Below, piece after piece: positions 18,866 through 29,752 of a stretch of 64,000 bases of DNA (within the stretch, counting starts at the first letter, position 1; each line of letters starts with the position of its first letter). Below the pieces are notes generated by a model. The model was not told the DNA's origin. It saw only the letters and a program-made list of their open reading frames with translations, and ran no database searches. A program made the position numbers and the translations under genes. The stretch is from Bacteroidales bacterium (GTDB lineage Bacteria; Bacteroidota; Bacteroidia; Bacteroidales; Muribaculaceae), in contig CP091725.1 in NCBI GenBank assembly GCA_022009815.1, positions 2,294,001 through 2,358,000 on the forward strand, written 5' to 3'.

Positions 18866-19089
18866 TAGTAATTGTGTTTCGCTTGCTTGAAAACATAATC
18901 GCCTGTTTGCCCTTCAATGGGCTTGTCGTGTCTATTCGCCAACAACATTTCTCGAGGAATACCATTAGGGAATGCCCGACATCCACAAAGTAAATCTGGG
19001 TCAAGGTTGTTCTCTGCAGAATGCTCACATCGATAGCATATTGCTTTGGATGTATCGATATATCCGTTTGTAATAATGTTTTTATCCAT
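18847..19089 (-). CDS. Small Cys-rich protein convergent with the zincin gene
   Basis: An 80-residue protein with ICYRCEHS, then CGCRAFPNGIPREML, then HDKPIEGQTGD. The Cys pattern and the AFPxGIP motif recur in small proteins found near phage head and toxin genes; a zinc-binding fold is likely. Its 3' end overlaps the zincin gene's 3' end by 19 bases on the opposite strand. Position makes it a candidate immunity or accessory protein for the zincin toxin, but this is inference. Confidence 0.55.
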   Translation of the reverse strand: MDKNIITNGYIDTSKAICYRCEHSAENNLDPDLLCGCRAFPNGIPREMLLANRHDKPIEGQTGDYVFKQAKHNYYHDFDF

Positions 19090-19422
19090 ATCTGCTGTTA
19101 TTTAAAAATTACGAATTGTTTTGCTTAATCGCGGAGCAAGTGATAAAGAGGGCAACAATTACTACAATAGCAGATATGATTGCAGTGTTATCGTTTGCTC
19201 CTTGATTTGATGCAAAGATAGGCAAATATTTCTATTCGCCTATCTTGTAGTTAAACTTACTTCTTGCGCAAACCTATCGTGGACAAGATAGCAGGTGATG
19301 TGGATGGCAGTTGCCGCATGGCACGGAGAAGGTTTGCAGACGCATGTGAGGATGCCAAGCAACCGGACTCTTTTTTGTTGTGCGCCACTCCCTGTCCAAA
19401 GCCTAATTTGTGGGTGCGGATA
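19090..19422. other. Intergenic stretch at the right edge of the accessory island
   Basis: No convincing gene. On the minus strand a -7-like TATCTTTG (about 19213-19220) precedes a short frame reading AIISAIVVIVALFITCSAI, which looks like one membrane segment but has no start codon. A plus-strand frame at 19264-19515 has poor composition and no recognisable motif. This stretch probably holds the island boundary. Confidence 0.4.
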
Positions 19423-19454
19423 TTTGGATATTGGAGGCGGAATAACTATATTTG
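19423..19454 (+). promoter_or_regulatory. Strong Bacteroidetes promoter for transketolase
   Basis: TTTG at 19423-19426 and TATATTTG at 19447-19454 are separated by 20 bases, matching the -33/-7 consensus. The start codon is about 190 bases downstream, leaving a long 5' leader with no obvious hairpin. Confidence 0.75.
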
Positions 19455-19645
19455 CATCGTGTTAAGGCGCAAGATAAAGGCATCGCCTATATGTTTTTGG
19501 GGGCTTTTTGTGTGAAAATGTTGCAGGGCAAAGCCTTGTGATAGTTTCTAACTTGTTTAATTGGCACGAAAACAAAGAGTTGAAAAATATATTAATTCGC
19601 ATAAAAATCATAGAATAATATCCATATCAAAAATATTCAGTGGCA

Positions 19646-21676
19646 ATGGATGCAAAAACAATGAGAAAGGTTGCGGACAATATCCGCATATTGGAGGCCG
19701 CAATGGTGGAAAAGGCAAAGTCTGGACACCCAGGAGGCTCGATGAGTGGCACAGACTATGTGAATACTCTGTATTCCAAATACATCGTCTACGACCCAGA
19801 TGATGCGAAATGGTTTGCCCGTGACCGGTTTTTCTTGGATCCCGGACACATGTCGCCGATGCTTTATGGCGTTTTGGCTATGTGTGGTAAATTCTCGATA
19901 GAGGATTTGAAGAATCTGCGTCAGTGGGGCAGTGTTACGCCTGGACACCCTGAAGTGGATGTTTGCAGAGGCATCGAGAACGGTTCTGGTCCACTCGGAC
20001 AGGGACATGCAATGGCGGTTGGCGCAGCCATCGCCGAGCGTTTTATAGCAGCCCGTTTCGGCGAGGTCGTTTCGCATAAAACTTATGCTTTTATCTCTGA
20101 CGGCGGTGTCCAGGAGGAGATTTCGCAAGGAGCAGGACGCTTGGCTGGATATCTTGGATTGAGCAACCTGATAATGTTCTATGACAGCAACAAGGTGCAG
20201 CTGGCGACAATGGTGGATGATGTTACATCGGAAGACACCGCTGCAAAATATCGTGCATGGAATTGGAACGTAATTGAGATTGATGGCAACGACTCTGACG
20301 AAATCTGCAAGGCTCTGGATCAGGCTTTGAAGGAGGACGAGCGTCCTACGCTGATTATTGGCAACACGGTGATGGGCAAAGGATGTGTCGATGCCGATGG
20401 CAACAGCTTTGAGTTCAAGTGCAGCACGCATGGCAATCCTTTGAGCAAATCAGGCGCAAGCTATGAGATGACAGTCAAGAACCTGGGTGGAAATCCGGAA
20501 GACCCATGGGCTGTCTTTGAAGAGACTAAGGCGTTTTATGCCGCCAGAAAAGAGGAGCTGAAGGCAATCGTTGCCGAACGCCGTGCGAAATTTGACGCTT
20601 GGGCTAAGGAAAACCCGGAGGATGCAGCGGAACTGCAGTCGTGGATTGACGGCAAACTTCCGGAAATCGACTATAAGGCAATCGCCCATAAACCTAACAT
20701 TGCTACGCGTGCGTCGTCGGCAGATGTGTTGACTGTTTTGGGTGAGAAGGTAAAGAATATGATTGTGTCATCAGCCGATTTGTCAAACAGCGACAAGACT
20801 GAGGCGTTTCTCAAAAAGGCGGGCAGCGTGATTGCTCCCGACAATTATGGCGGAAAATTCCTTCAGTCGGGTGTGGCTGAATTGACAATGGCTACGGTGA
20901 TGAACGGCATCGCTCTTCATGGTGGCTTGTTCTGCGCTTGCGGCACATTCTTTGTGTTCTCTGACTATATGAAGCCGGCAATCAGAATGACAGCGCTGAT
21001 GCAATTGCCGGTGAAATACGTGTGGACTCACGATTCTTTCCGTGTGGGAGAGGATGGACCGACACACCAGCCTGTGGAACAAGAGGCCCAGATACGCCTG
21101 ATGGAGGAGTTGAAGAATCATTCAGGCAAGAACAGTATGCTTGTGCTTCGCCCTGCCGACAGCGCGGAAACGACTGTGGCATGGAAGATGGCGATGGAAA
21201 ATGTGGATTCTCCTACGGGTTTGATTCTCACGCGTCAGGATGTGGAGGACTTGCCAAGCACCGGCGGCGACCGTTATGCAGACGCTTTGCAGATGCTGAA
21301 AGGCGGATATGCGGTTGTCAACTGCGAAAAGCCTGATGTGGTGCTTGTGGGTAATGGCTCTGACGTCATGCTGCTTGTAAAGGCTGCTGAGCAATTGAAG
21401 GAAGAAGGCGTGAATGCGAGAGTAGTTTCGGTGCCTTCGATTGGATTGTTTATGTCGCAAGAGGATGGTTATCGGAAAGCGTTGATACCTGACGATGTGC
21501 CTACTTATGGCAAGACTTCGGGAATCCCGTCTACACTGCTCCGCGTGGTTGGCTCGAAGGGCAAAATCTCGGGATTGGATCATTTCGGATACTCTGCGCC
21601 ATACAAATTGCTCGAAGAGAAGTTTGGCTTTACGGTTGACGCTGTATTGGCGGAAATCCGTGATTTGTTGAAATAA
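19646..21676 (+). CDS. tkt: Transketolase
   Basis: Moves two-carbon units between sugar phosphates in the pentose phosphate pathway, using thiamine diphosphate. The 676-residue protein has SGHPGGSMSGTDYVNTL at the N-terminus, GPLGQGHAMAVG, the cofactor-binding segment ISDGGVQEEISQGAGR (in place of the usual GDG) and the central THDSFRVGEDGPTHQP motif. ATG 19646 fits homology; GTG 19640 in frame is the alternative. Intact, in its own transcription unit after the accessory island. Confidence 0.97.
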   Translation: MDAKTMRKVADNIRILEAAMVEKAKSGHPGGSMSGTDYVNTLYSKYIVYDPDDAKWFARDRFFLDPGHMSPMLYGVLAMCGKFSIEDLKNLRQWGSVTPGHPEVDVCRGIENGSGPLGQGHAMAVGAAIAERFIAARFGEVVSHKTYAFISDGGVQEEISQGAGRLAGYLGLSNLIMFYDSNKVQLATMVDDVTSEDTAAKYRAWNWNVIEIDGNDSDEICKALDQALKEDERPTLIIGNTVMGKGCVDADGNSFEFKCSTHGNPLSKSGASYEMTVKNLGGNPEDPWAVFEETKAFYAARKEELKAIVAERRAKFDAWAKENPEDAAELQSWIDGKLPEIDYKAIAHKPNIATRASSADVLTVLGEKVKNMIVSSADLSNSDKTEAFLKKAGSVIAPDNYGGKFLQSGVAELTMATVMNGIALHGGLFCACGTFFVFSDYMKPAIRMTALMQLPVKYVWTHDSFRVGEDGPTHQPVEQEAQIRLMEELKNHSGKNSMLVLRPADSAETTVAWKMAMENVDSPTGLILTRQDVEDLPSTGGDRYADALQMLKGGYAVVNCEKPDVVLVGNGSDVMLLVKAAEQLKEEGVNARVVSVPSIGLFMSQEDGYRKALIPDDVPTYGKTSGIPSTLLRVVGSKGKISGLDHFGYSAPYKLLEEKFGFTVDAVLAEIRDLLK

Positions 21677-21777
21677 TTAAATTAAAAAGTAAATGATGAG
21701 TTGGCATTTGATTACTATGTGTATGGTTGTCGAATGCCAATTTGTCAATTGTAATGAATAACAATCAACGTATTATT

Positions 21778-24579
21778 ATGAAATCATTTGTTAAGATGTT
21801 CGTGGTGTTGGCGGTGCTGTTGCTTACCGCCAATGTCAGAGCGCAGATGCCGCAGCAGTTGTCTGACCCTGCGGTTAGAGTCGGGAAATTGCCGAATGGA
21901 TTGACGTACTATATTCGTCATAATGAATATCCAAAAGGACAGGCTGACTTCCATATCGCCCAGAAGGTGGGTGCGGTGCAGGAAAACGAGGGCCAAAACG
22001 GTTTGGCTCACTTCCTTGAGCACATGTGTTTCAATGGCACGAAAAACTTCCCGGACAAGTTGATTCTGACGTGGCTGGAGTCGAAGGGCGTTAAGTTTGG
22101 CATGAACTTGAACGCACACACCGGCACTGATGAGACGGTGTACGACATAATGAACGTGCCTGTTCAAAAGAAGGAGGTTGTCGACTCTTGTCTGCTTATC
22201 CTCCACGATTGGGCTGACGCGTTGACGCTTGCCGACGAGGAGATTGAGAAGGAGCGTGGCGTCATCCATGAGGAGTGGCGTATGGGCAACGGTGCGGTTT
22301 CGAGAATCCTCAATCGCCATGCCGCAGAACTTTATCCAGGCACAAAATATGCTACCCACGACGTGATTGGCAGCATGGACATTATCGACAATTTCAAGCC
22401 ACAGGTGCTCCGCGACTATTACGAGAAATGGTATCGTCCGGATTTGCAGGGCATTATCGTTGTAGGCGATGTCGATGTCGACGCTGTCGAGGCAAAAATC
22501 AAGGAGTTGTTCTCGCCTATAAAAATGCCTGAGAATCCAGCAAAATTTGAGTATCAGGTGCTTGGCGACAACGAGGAGCCTATCGTTATTTCCGATAAGG
22601 ACAAAGAGATGCCTGCCAACGTGTTGTTTGTGGCGCAGAAGTATGATTTCTTGCCGAGAGAATTCCGCAATACGGATATCGGAATCTTGATGGAATATAT
22701 AGATTTCATCATCAATCAGGTTCTTAACGAGCGACTCACGGCTATACAGCTGTCGCCTGACGCTCCGTTTAGCGCTTGTGATGCAGCAATGAGCAATTTC
22801 TTGTATGCCAACACTAAAGGGGCATTGCTGTTTCAGGCAGTGGTAGGCGACAAAGGTTCGGAAGCCGCTTTGCGTGCGGTGCTGACAGAATTGAAGCGTA
22901 TGCAGAAATTCGGCTTTACGGCAGGCGAGTATGAGCGTGCCCGTAATGAGTATGTCAGCGCGTTGGAGAAACAATACAACAATTTCAAGACGTCTAAATG
23001 ACTATTTCACCCAGATTTATATCAATAATTTCATCGAGTCAAATCCGATAACTGCGGTCGACTATGAATACAACACGATGAAGGACCAGTTTGCGATGCT
23101 GCCGGTTGACCAAATCAACGCATATATAAAAGAGCAGTTTGTCCCGGGTAAGAATTTGGTTGTGATGTCGCTTTGTCCGGACAAGGAGGGCGTGGCCGTT
23201 CCTACTGTGGAACAATTGAAACAGGTGATTGCCGAGGTCGACAGCGCGGAGGTGGAAGCCTATGCCGACAATCAGGTTACAGAGCCGTTAATGGAAAGAC
23301 TCCGAAGGCTGGAAAGATAAAGAAAGAGACAAAAAATGATGCTCTGGGCTATACTCAGCTTACGCTTTCCAATGGAGCGAAGGTGGTTCTGAAGAAAACA
23401 ACGTTCAAGGAAGACGAAATCCGCTTGTATGCAGTGAGCAAGGGTGGAGCGTCGGTCTATGATGCAAATGACTATTCAAACGCTGTGTTCAGTTGCGATA
23501 TGATTGGCAGCACGGGTCTTGGAAAGTTCAGCTACACAGATTTGCAGAAAATTCTTTCAGGCAAACAAGCAAGTGTGTCGATGGATGTCAGCGCATACGA
23601 TGAGTCGGTCAGCGGACGCTCGAGTGTAAAGGATTTGGAAACTATGATGCAGCTGATGTATCTCAGTTTCACACAGCCGCGTGAAGACAAGGCTGCTTTC
23701 GAGAACATCAAGAAAATGATGATTTCGCAGGTTGAGAACGCATCCCACAGCCCTCAATATGTGTTCCAGGATTCATTGGTTACAAACCTGTACGGACACC
23801 ATCCTAAGGCAGTTATCCAAAGCAAGGAGGCATTTGAGAAGGTTGATTACGACCGTGCAATTCAAATCTATAAGGAGCGTTTTGCCAATGCCGCAGACTT
23901 TACATTCTTCATTGTCGGAAACTTCGATGAGAATCAAATCCGTCAGTATGTAAAACAATACATCGCATCGTTGCCAGCCAACAAGAATTTCGAGAAGGCA
24001 GTGAACGATGGCAGAGAAATCGTAGCGGGAAATGTGCGCAAGCAATTTGTGAACAACAACGAAGGCAAACTTGCCATGCTTGCAATGGTTTGGAATATGG
24101 ATATGCCGTTGACAATGAAGAATAAATTGATTGTCAGCATTACAGGTCAGTTGATGTCAAACGAATTGCTCAACAGCGTCAGAGAAGACGAGGGCGCGGC
24201 ATACAGCCCATATTCTGTTGGCTACATCGACAGAACATACAAAGACAATGCAACAATCCAGACGTCATTTGGCTTGAATCCTGACAAGTACAAGACCAGT
24301 GAGACTGCGACAATCAAAAGTCTTGAGAAGTTGTCTAAAGACATCCCTGTGGCGGAGTTGAAGAAAATGCAGGAATATATGCTTAAAAGCTATGATGAGA
24401 ACATTGTCGAAAACGGATATTGGCTCGGAGTTCTTGAGTCGTATGTCGTTGACGGCGAGGATATGTATACAGGATATAAGAAAGCGGTAGAGGAGTTGAC
24501 TGTTGGCGACATTGAGAATTTCGTCGACAAATTGATCAAATCCGAAAACAGATTTGAGATACTGATGCTCCCGGAATAA
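21778..24579 (+). CDS. Large exported M16 family zinc peptidase (PqqL-like), two frameshifts
   Basis: A signal peptide (MKSFVKMFVVLAVLLL, cleavage near VRAQ) leads two tandem M16 units, about 930 residues in all. The first unit has the zinc motif HFLEH and a downstream glutamate segment EKERGVIHEEW. The second unit (from VVLKKTTFKEDEIRL) is the non-catalytic lobe. ATG 21778 is chosen over the frame's earlier ATG because the signal peptide begins there. As read it falls in three frames: to 23001, 22931-23320 and 23173-24579. The shifts are at about 22998 (AAA) and 23295-23297 (AAA, one base short). Likely a periplasmic peptide-degrading enzyme. Confidence 0.93.
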
Positions 24580-24592
24580 GATAACCGGTTAT

Positions 24593-24638
24593 AAAAAACA
24601 AAGACTGCGGCATTTTTTGTCGCAGTCTTTGTTTTTTT
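24593..24638 (+). terminator. Rho-independent terminator after the M16 gene
   Basis: Stem ACAAAGACTGCG with its complement, an 11-base T-rich loop and a run of eight T. Confidence 0.9.
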
Positions 24639-24649
24639 TACTATCTTTG
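24616..24649 (+). promoter_or_regulatory. Promoter of the NADAR gene, embedded in the preceding terminator
   Basis: TTTG at 24616-24619 lies in the terminator loop and TATCTTTG at 24642-24649 follows the T run, 22 bases apart. The start codon is at 24717. Confidence 0.6.
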
Positions 24650-24716
24650 CGTCTATAATACACAAATATAAAAAGGCTCAATTTCAGATCTATCAAAGAA
24701 TATTAAATTAGAATTT

Positions 24717-25271
24717 ATGGAGCATTCGATACAGACTGTCAAAGACCGCTTCAATTTGGGTGAGCCACTTGAATATGTGTTCTTCTGGGGACACCATGTG
24801 AAGCCGGGAAAGATGACCAAGGCTTGTTTCAGCCAATGGTTTCCTGCCGATTTTGTGGTGGACGATGTGGCATACAACTGCACCGAACAGTATATGATGG
24901 CGGAGAAAGCACGTGTGTTTGGAGATGATGACATACGGCAGAAGATGCTTGCCAGCAACGACCCGAAAGAGATAAAAGCTTTGGGTCGACAGGTGAAGAA
25001 TTTTGACGCGGAGACTTGGAGACGTGTTTCACCGGACATTGTCGTAAAGGGCAATCTTCATAAATTCAGACAAAATCCGGAGCTTTGCCAGTTCCTTCTT
25101 GACACAGGCGAAAAGATTCTTGTAGGAGCAAGTCCCTACGATACAATCTGGGGCATTGGAATGCAAGAGTCTGAATCGGGCGTTGACAATCCTGAAAATT
25201 GGAAAGGCACAAACTTTTTGGGCTTCGCCTTGATGGAGGTGCGCGGCATTTTGAGCGGGCATTCCATTTAG
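24717..25271 (+). CDS. NADAR family protein (YbiA/DUF1768 type)
   Basis: A 184-residue NADAR-domain protein: FFWGHHV, CFSQWFPADFVVDD, then NCTEQYMMAEKARVF and YDTIWGIGM are the family motifs. Family members hydrolyse N-glycosidic bonds in riboflavin-pathway intermediates or ADP-ribose-type compounds, cleaning up toxic metabolites. The protein is intact and stands alone between a terminator and the convergent phosphate operon. Confidence 0.92.
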   Translation: MEHSIQTVKDRFNLGEPLEYVFFWGHHVKPGKMTKACFSQWFPADFVVDDVAYNCTEQYMMAEKARVFGDDDIRQKMLASNDPKEIKALGRQVKNFDAETWRRVSPDIVVKGNLHKFRQNPELCQFLLDTGEKILVGASPYDTIWGIGMQESESGVDNPENWKGTNFLGFALMEVRGILSGHSI

Positions 25272-25296
25272 AGACAACATGCATCAATAAATAAGA

Positions 25297-25340
25297 AATC
25301 TGCAAGTTCCTTCTCAAAGAGATAAAGAAACTTGCAGATT
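25297..25340. terminator. Hairpin between convergent genes
   Basis: AATCTGCAAGTT pairs with AAACTTGCAGATT around a loop of about 19 bases. No strong T run, so termination strength is uncertain. Confidence 0.5.
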
Positions 25341-25375
25341 CGAATAAAAGAGTTGTGCTTTATGTAGCGTAAGGG

Positions 25376-27621
25376 TTAATTAACGTCGGTGTATTTGTTG
25401 TCTGACTCTTTCAACGCCGACAGGAAATAACCTTGCGATTTAATCAAGTTGCGAGCTTGCAGCACCATGGTCTTAGTCTCGTTGAGGATGTTGAGATATA
25501 AGACGCTGGCCTTTGTACTCATCTTTTCCTCCTTCAACCGGCGTACTTGGTTCTTGATGGCTCCTGCAATTACCGTAAACAGATCATCGCGCATGTGCAG
25601 CACCTCGTCAAGGTCGGAGAAGTCTTTGTCGCGGAGCATCGTGCTGATTTTGTTGAATATTGCGTCAACGCCGTCATTCACTTCCTTAAGGTCCATAATC
25701 TGCTCTTTGGTGAAGCCTTTATGGTGGTTGTCGATATGCTCGTATGCCGGACGCGTGCAGTGGAGGAGCGCCTTCGACACCTCGGTCAGGTAGTCGACCA
25801 CTTGGATGTAGAAATGGCTTGTCTCCACATTTTGATCCTGCAGTTTCTTCAGTGTTGCCATCACATGATGTTTGCGCTGGTTGGCTTGCTGGTAGATTTG
25901 CTCGGACTCAACCATTGTTTCCTTCAGCAAGTGTCTGTTCTCTGTGAACAAGGCTACAAGCATATGGTTGTAGATGCCCGACACGCGTTCCATCGTTACG
26001 CATACCTCATGCGTGCAGGAGTAAAGCACGTCTTCATTCTGAGTCTTTTCAGAAATCAGTTCAGCAGAAGGCTGCTCTTCTTTTTTATGTTTGCCGAAGA
26101 TAAGATTGCGGCAAAGAATGTATCCGCAGAGCAACGCCAGAGCGGCGAGGGCAATCCATCCGCCCCACATCAGAAGTAGTCCGCAGAGGAAAGAAAGAGT
26201 GATGCCGGCGATGGCGGTTACAAACCATCCTGTCACCACGACCATTACGCCGGTGATGCGATACACTGCGCTGTCGCGGCCCCAAGCCCTGTCGGCGAGT
26301 GACGAGCCCATCGACACCATAAAGATGACGTATGTGGTTGACAGCGGCAGTTTCAGCGATGTGCCAAGGCATATAAGGCTGGCGGCAGCCGAAAGGTTGA
26401 CAACGGCGCGTACAAGGTCGTACGACACTGTTTTGTCGCTGTTCTCGTCAGGGTCGAATCTGCTGTTGAGTTTGTCTTGGATTTTTTGTGGCATCACAGC
26501 CTTGTAGCCTTTGTTGAGGTTTATTGCAAGGCTTACGAGTGCGCGTGAAATCATTGTTGATCCGAAGCGCTCCTCCTCGTCGTTCTGCGACGATAGGTTG
26601 AGTTGTGTTTCAGCCACCTTCATGGCATCTTTCGAGAAGAAGAGCGTGATGACCATCACAGCGCCGCTTATTACCAAGAACCAGATGTTTACGTGTGCTG
26701 GTTCTGCGAGCTTGCCCATCAGCATCGAAGGATCGCCAGAGTTGCTCGCAATGGCGTAGCTGTCGAGACCGGCGATAGGCACACCGATGAAGTTTACAAG
26801 GTCGTTGCCGGCAAAGGCGAGGGCAAGAGCAAATGTCCCAGCAAGAATGGTGATTTTCAAAATGTTTACCTTCATCTGCTGCAAAATCAGCAATATGACA
26901 GATGAGATAATCCAAATTGCACCGAGCGACAATACGATGTGGTCATTGATGAGGTGGTTGAAGTCGTCGCTGATAAGCCCGGAGCTTTTCATTCCCTTGA
27001 AAATGGCGAAATAGACGATTCCAACGATTGCGAGTCCGCACCAGATTGCGCCATAGCGTCGCAGCGATTTGGCATATTTGAATGAGAAATCACTCGCGAC
27101 ACGTACATCAAAATCGCTCCCACGGTGAATGCAATGACTACCGACAGCAGGATTCCGGAGATCATCACCATAGCTTTTTCTGTGTTGATGTAGTTGCCCA
27201 AGTCGGCAAACGACAGCGACGGGTCGTTCCAAATGGTGAACATTGCCACGGCAATTGATGCTCCGAGAAGCTCGAAGATGAGCGACACTGTTGTTGACGT
27301 TGGCAGACCGAGCGCGTTGAACGTGTTGAGCAGCACTACGTCTGCCAGCATCACGGCAACGAAAAGAATCATAACGTTCTCAAAAGTGAACATCTCGGGG
27401 TGAAACACGCCGTTGCGCGCCACTTCCATCATGCCGTTTGACGTGAGCACTCCAAGCAGGATGCCGGCGGCAGCCACCGTTAGGATAATCCAGCGTTTAG
27501 CCACTTTGGAACCTAACGCCGAGTTCAGAAAGTTGATTGCGTCGTTTGACACTCCGACAATCAAATCGATAATTGCAAGCACTGCGAGAATGATTACAAT
27601 TACTGTGAATAAAGGACTCAT
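25376..27621 (-). CDS. Inorganic phosphate transporter, PiT family, with PhoU-like C-terminal domain; frameshifted
   Basis: A low-affinity phosphate permease of the inner membrane. The N-terminal frame (27621 to about 27088) has the PiT signature GVSNDAINFLNSALGS and ADVVLLNTFNALGLPTSTTV. The C-terminal frame (to 25376) has further membrane segments, a second PiT repeat (LPLSTTYVIFMVSMGSSLAD) and a helical cytoplasmic domain of about 220 residues resembling PhoU/DUF47. The frames join at AAA 27087-27089, where restoring one base gives SRVIFSFKYAKS. It is the last gene of a phosphate operon; its ATG overlaps the kinase stop by four bases. Confidence 0.93.
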
Positions 27622-29085
27622 AATAATGCTGTTTTATTGTATTCTATTTTTTGTGTTTTCTTCAATGTGAATAAGAATTCAAGACCGGCGTATTTGTGAT
27701 TGCGCGCGGTGATTTCTCCACCATGGAACATCACGGCGTTGCGCACAATAGACAACCCAAGTCCGGTTCCGCCCGACTTGCGTGAACGACCGGTGTCGAT
27801 GCGGTAGAAGCGCTCGAATATCTTGTCGAGATGTTTGGCCTCGACACCTGAGCCATTGTCGTAGAAGTCGAATTTGTAGTAGCCGGAATTTTCCTCAATT
27901 GCAGAAATATAGATGTCGCGACCGCCTGAATAGGCGATTGCATTGTTTATCAAATTGCGGAAGATTGCGTCGATGAGCTGACGGTTGCCTTCGACGGCAA
28001 CGTTGTCGGCAACATCTACATGGATGCGCATCCGGTTCTCCGGTTTATACTGGGCCACCTCTTCGCATATCCCATCGATAACGTCCTTGACGTTGACGGG
28101 GCATATCGGCAAAGTTGCCTTTGCGTCGGTGATGCGGGTGATCAGAGTGACGTCCTCAAGCAGATTCGACAGTCGCATAGCGCTTTGGTAGCCTGATTCC
28201 ATCAAATGCCGTTCGGTTTCTTTCGGAAGCTCGTTGTCGAGCAACGTCTCGAAGCAGCCGCGAATGCTCTGTACTGGGGTCTTCAATTCGTGGTTTATGT
28301 TGCTTGTGAGCTGATGCTTGATGCGCATTTTCTCTTTTTCCTCAAACAGTGCTTCCTGCATGCTGCGGTCGCGTTCGGCAGTGCGGTCCTGTAGTTCCTT
28401 GTAGATTGCGAATATTGAGCGGGCTGCGTCGCCAAGTTCGTCATCCGACAGCTCGTCGGTGTTGAAATCTTCTATTTTCCCGTTGCGCGCGCGGTTTGCA
28501 ATGTCGTGCAGTGCTTTCACGCCGAGGCTTATGCGGCTGATTGCGAAATAAAGTATGATGTTCACAATCAATGTCGCACCCAGCACAATCCAAATGTAAG
28601 CCATATCACTGCTCAACACTGCCGACAACTCAACGTTGTAGGGCAGGGCGGTGCGCACTATTACATTTCCCCGCGCAGAGGCGGAATAGAAATTCGTGGT
28701 CTTTCACTTGAGAGAGACGGCGTATCGTGTAGCCATGTCCGTGTTCGATTGCATTTTTTATTTCCGGACGGTTGCGATGGTTGGCAATCTTTGAGCTGTT
28801 GTGGCTTTCAAACAACACATTCCCTTTGGTGTCGAGCAAAGTGACGCGGATATTTTTATTAGGTATCAGCCGATTCACAGCGTCGTTTGTCAGCTGTCCG
28901 GTTTCTGCATATTCGTTGAGTAGGATGTTGTTGTACACTTGTAGTCGTGTGTCGAGCAGTTCTACTTTGTATTCCCGCTCTCTGGAATATTGAATCGAGA
29001 CAAACACGAAAACCAATATCCAGAAAAACACGTTGACTACGCTGAACAGTTTTGCCTTGTAACTAAATCTTTTCTTTGAAGCCAT
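27618..29085 (-). CDS. Sensor histidine kinase of the phosphate operon, frameshifted
   Basis: An inner-membrane two-component sensor. The N-terminal part has a membrane segment (LFSVVNVFFWILVFVFVSI) and a periplasmic sensing region, then a second membrane segment, a HAMP linker, the phospho-acceptor box INHELKTPVQS and an ATPase domain with NLINNAI, DNGSGV and GTGLGLSI. The first frame (29085 to a stop at 28630) and the second meet near TTT 28702-28704. It overlaps the response regulator gene by 23 bases, so the two are translationally coupled. Given its neighbours it probably senses phosphate limitation, as PhoR does. Confidence 0.93.
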
Positions 29086-29746
29086 AGCCGTATCCTTGTT
29101 TGGTTATAATATGTTGTTCATATTCTCCGAGTTTCTTGCGCAGTCGGTTGATGTTGACATCGATTGTGCGGTCGACCACATAGACGTTCTTCTCCCAGAT
29201 TTTGTCGAGAATCTCGTCGCGTGAGAAAATTTTGTCGGGGTTTGAAAGGAAGAGAAACAGCATGTCGAATTCCTTTTTTGTGAGAGCAATCTCGCTGCCG
29301 TCGATTGTGCAAGTTTTAGAGATGCTGTCGAGAGACAGTGTCTTGTAGATTGCAATGGTGGGCTGCTCGGGTTTTACGCGTCGCAATAGGCTCTTGACGC
29401 GCACCACAAACTCGCGCATCGAAAATGGCTTTTTGATGTAGTCATCGGCGCCGCGCGTGAATCCGTCGATTAGCGGAGCCTCATCGCCGAGGGCTGTGCA
29501 CACGATAATCGGCACGTTGGCGACGTCGGGCATGGACCGCACTTTGCTTACCAGTTCGAGACCGCTGATTTCACCCATCATGATGTCAAACACCATCAGG
29601 GCATAGTCGGCAAGATGCTTTTGCAGTGCCTCCTCTGCAGAGTTGGCAATATCGACGCTGAACCCCGCCAGTTCCAAATTGATTTTCATCAATTCGCATA
29701 TCGGCATCTCGTCGTCGACAACCAGAATCTTTACAGGAGTTTCCAT
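29063..29746 (-). CDS. OmpR/PhoB family response regulator
   Basis: An intact 227-residue regulator. The receiver domain has VVDDE near residue 10, the phospho-acceptor Asp in LMVFDIMMGE near residue 54 and Lys in IKKPFS near 105. The C-terminal winged helix has DRTIDVNINRLRKKLG. It sits between a phosphate-type porin gene and its kinase gene, and likely activates this operon when phosphate is low. Confidence 0.95.
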   Translation of the reverse strand: METPVKILVVDDEMPICELMKINLELAGFSVDIANSAEEALQKHLADYALMVFDIMMGEISGLELVSKVRSMPDVANVPIIVCTALGDEAPLIDGFTRGADDYIKKPFSMREFVVRVKSLLRRVKPEQPTIAIYKTLSLDSISKTCTIDGSEIALTKKEFDMLFLFLSNPDKIFSRDEILDKIWEKNVYVVDRTIDVNINRLRKKLGEYEQHIITKQGYGYGFKEKI

Positions 29747-29752
29747 AATATT

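Noticed and set aside
19264..19515. Plus-strand frame of 83 codons before the transketolase promoter
   Set aside because: Basic, Cys-rich composition, no motif, and it runs through the transketolase promoter.
21784..22974. Long minus-strand open frame (396 codons) opposite the M16 gene
   Set aside because: It lies fully antisense to a clear M16 coding sequence, its composition is unnatural (Arg/His/Leu-rich) and no motif is visible.
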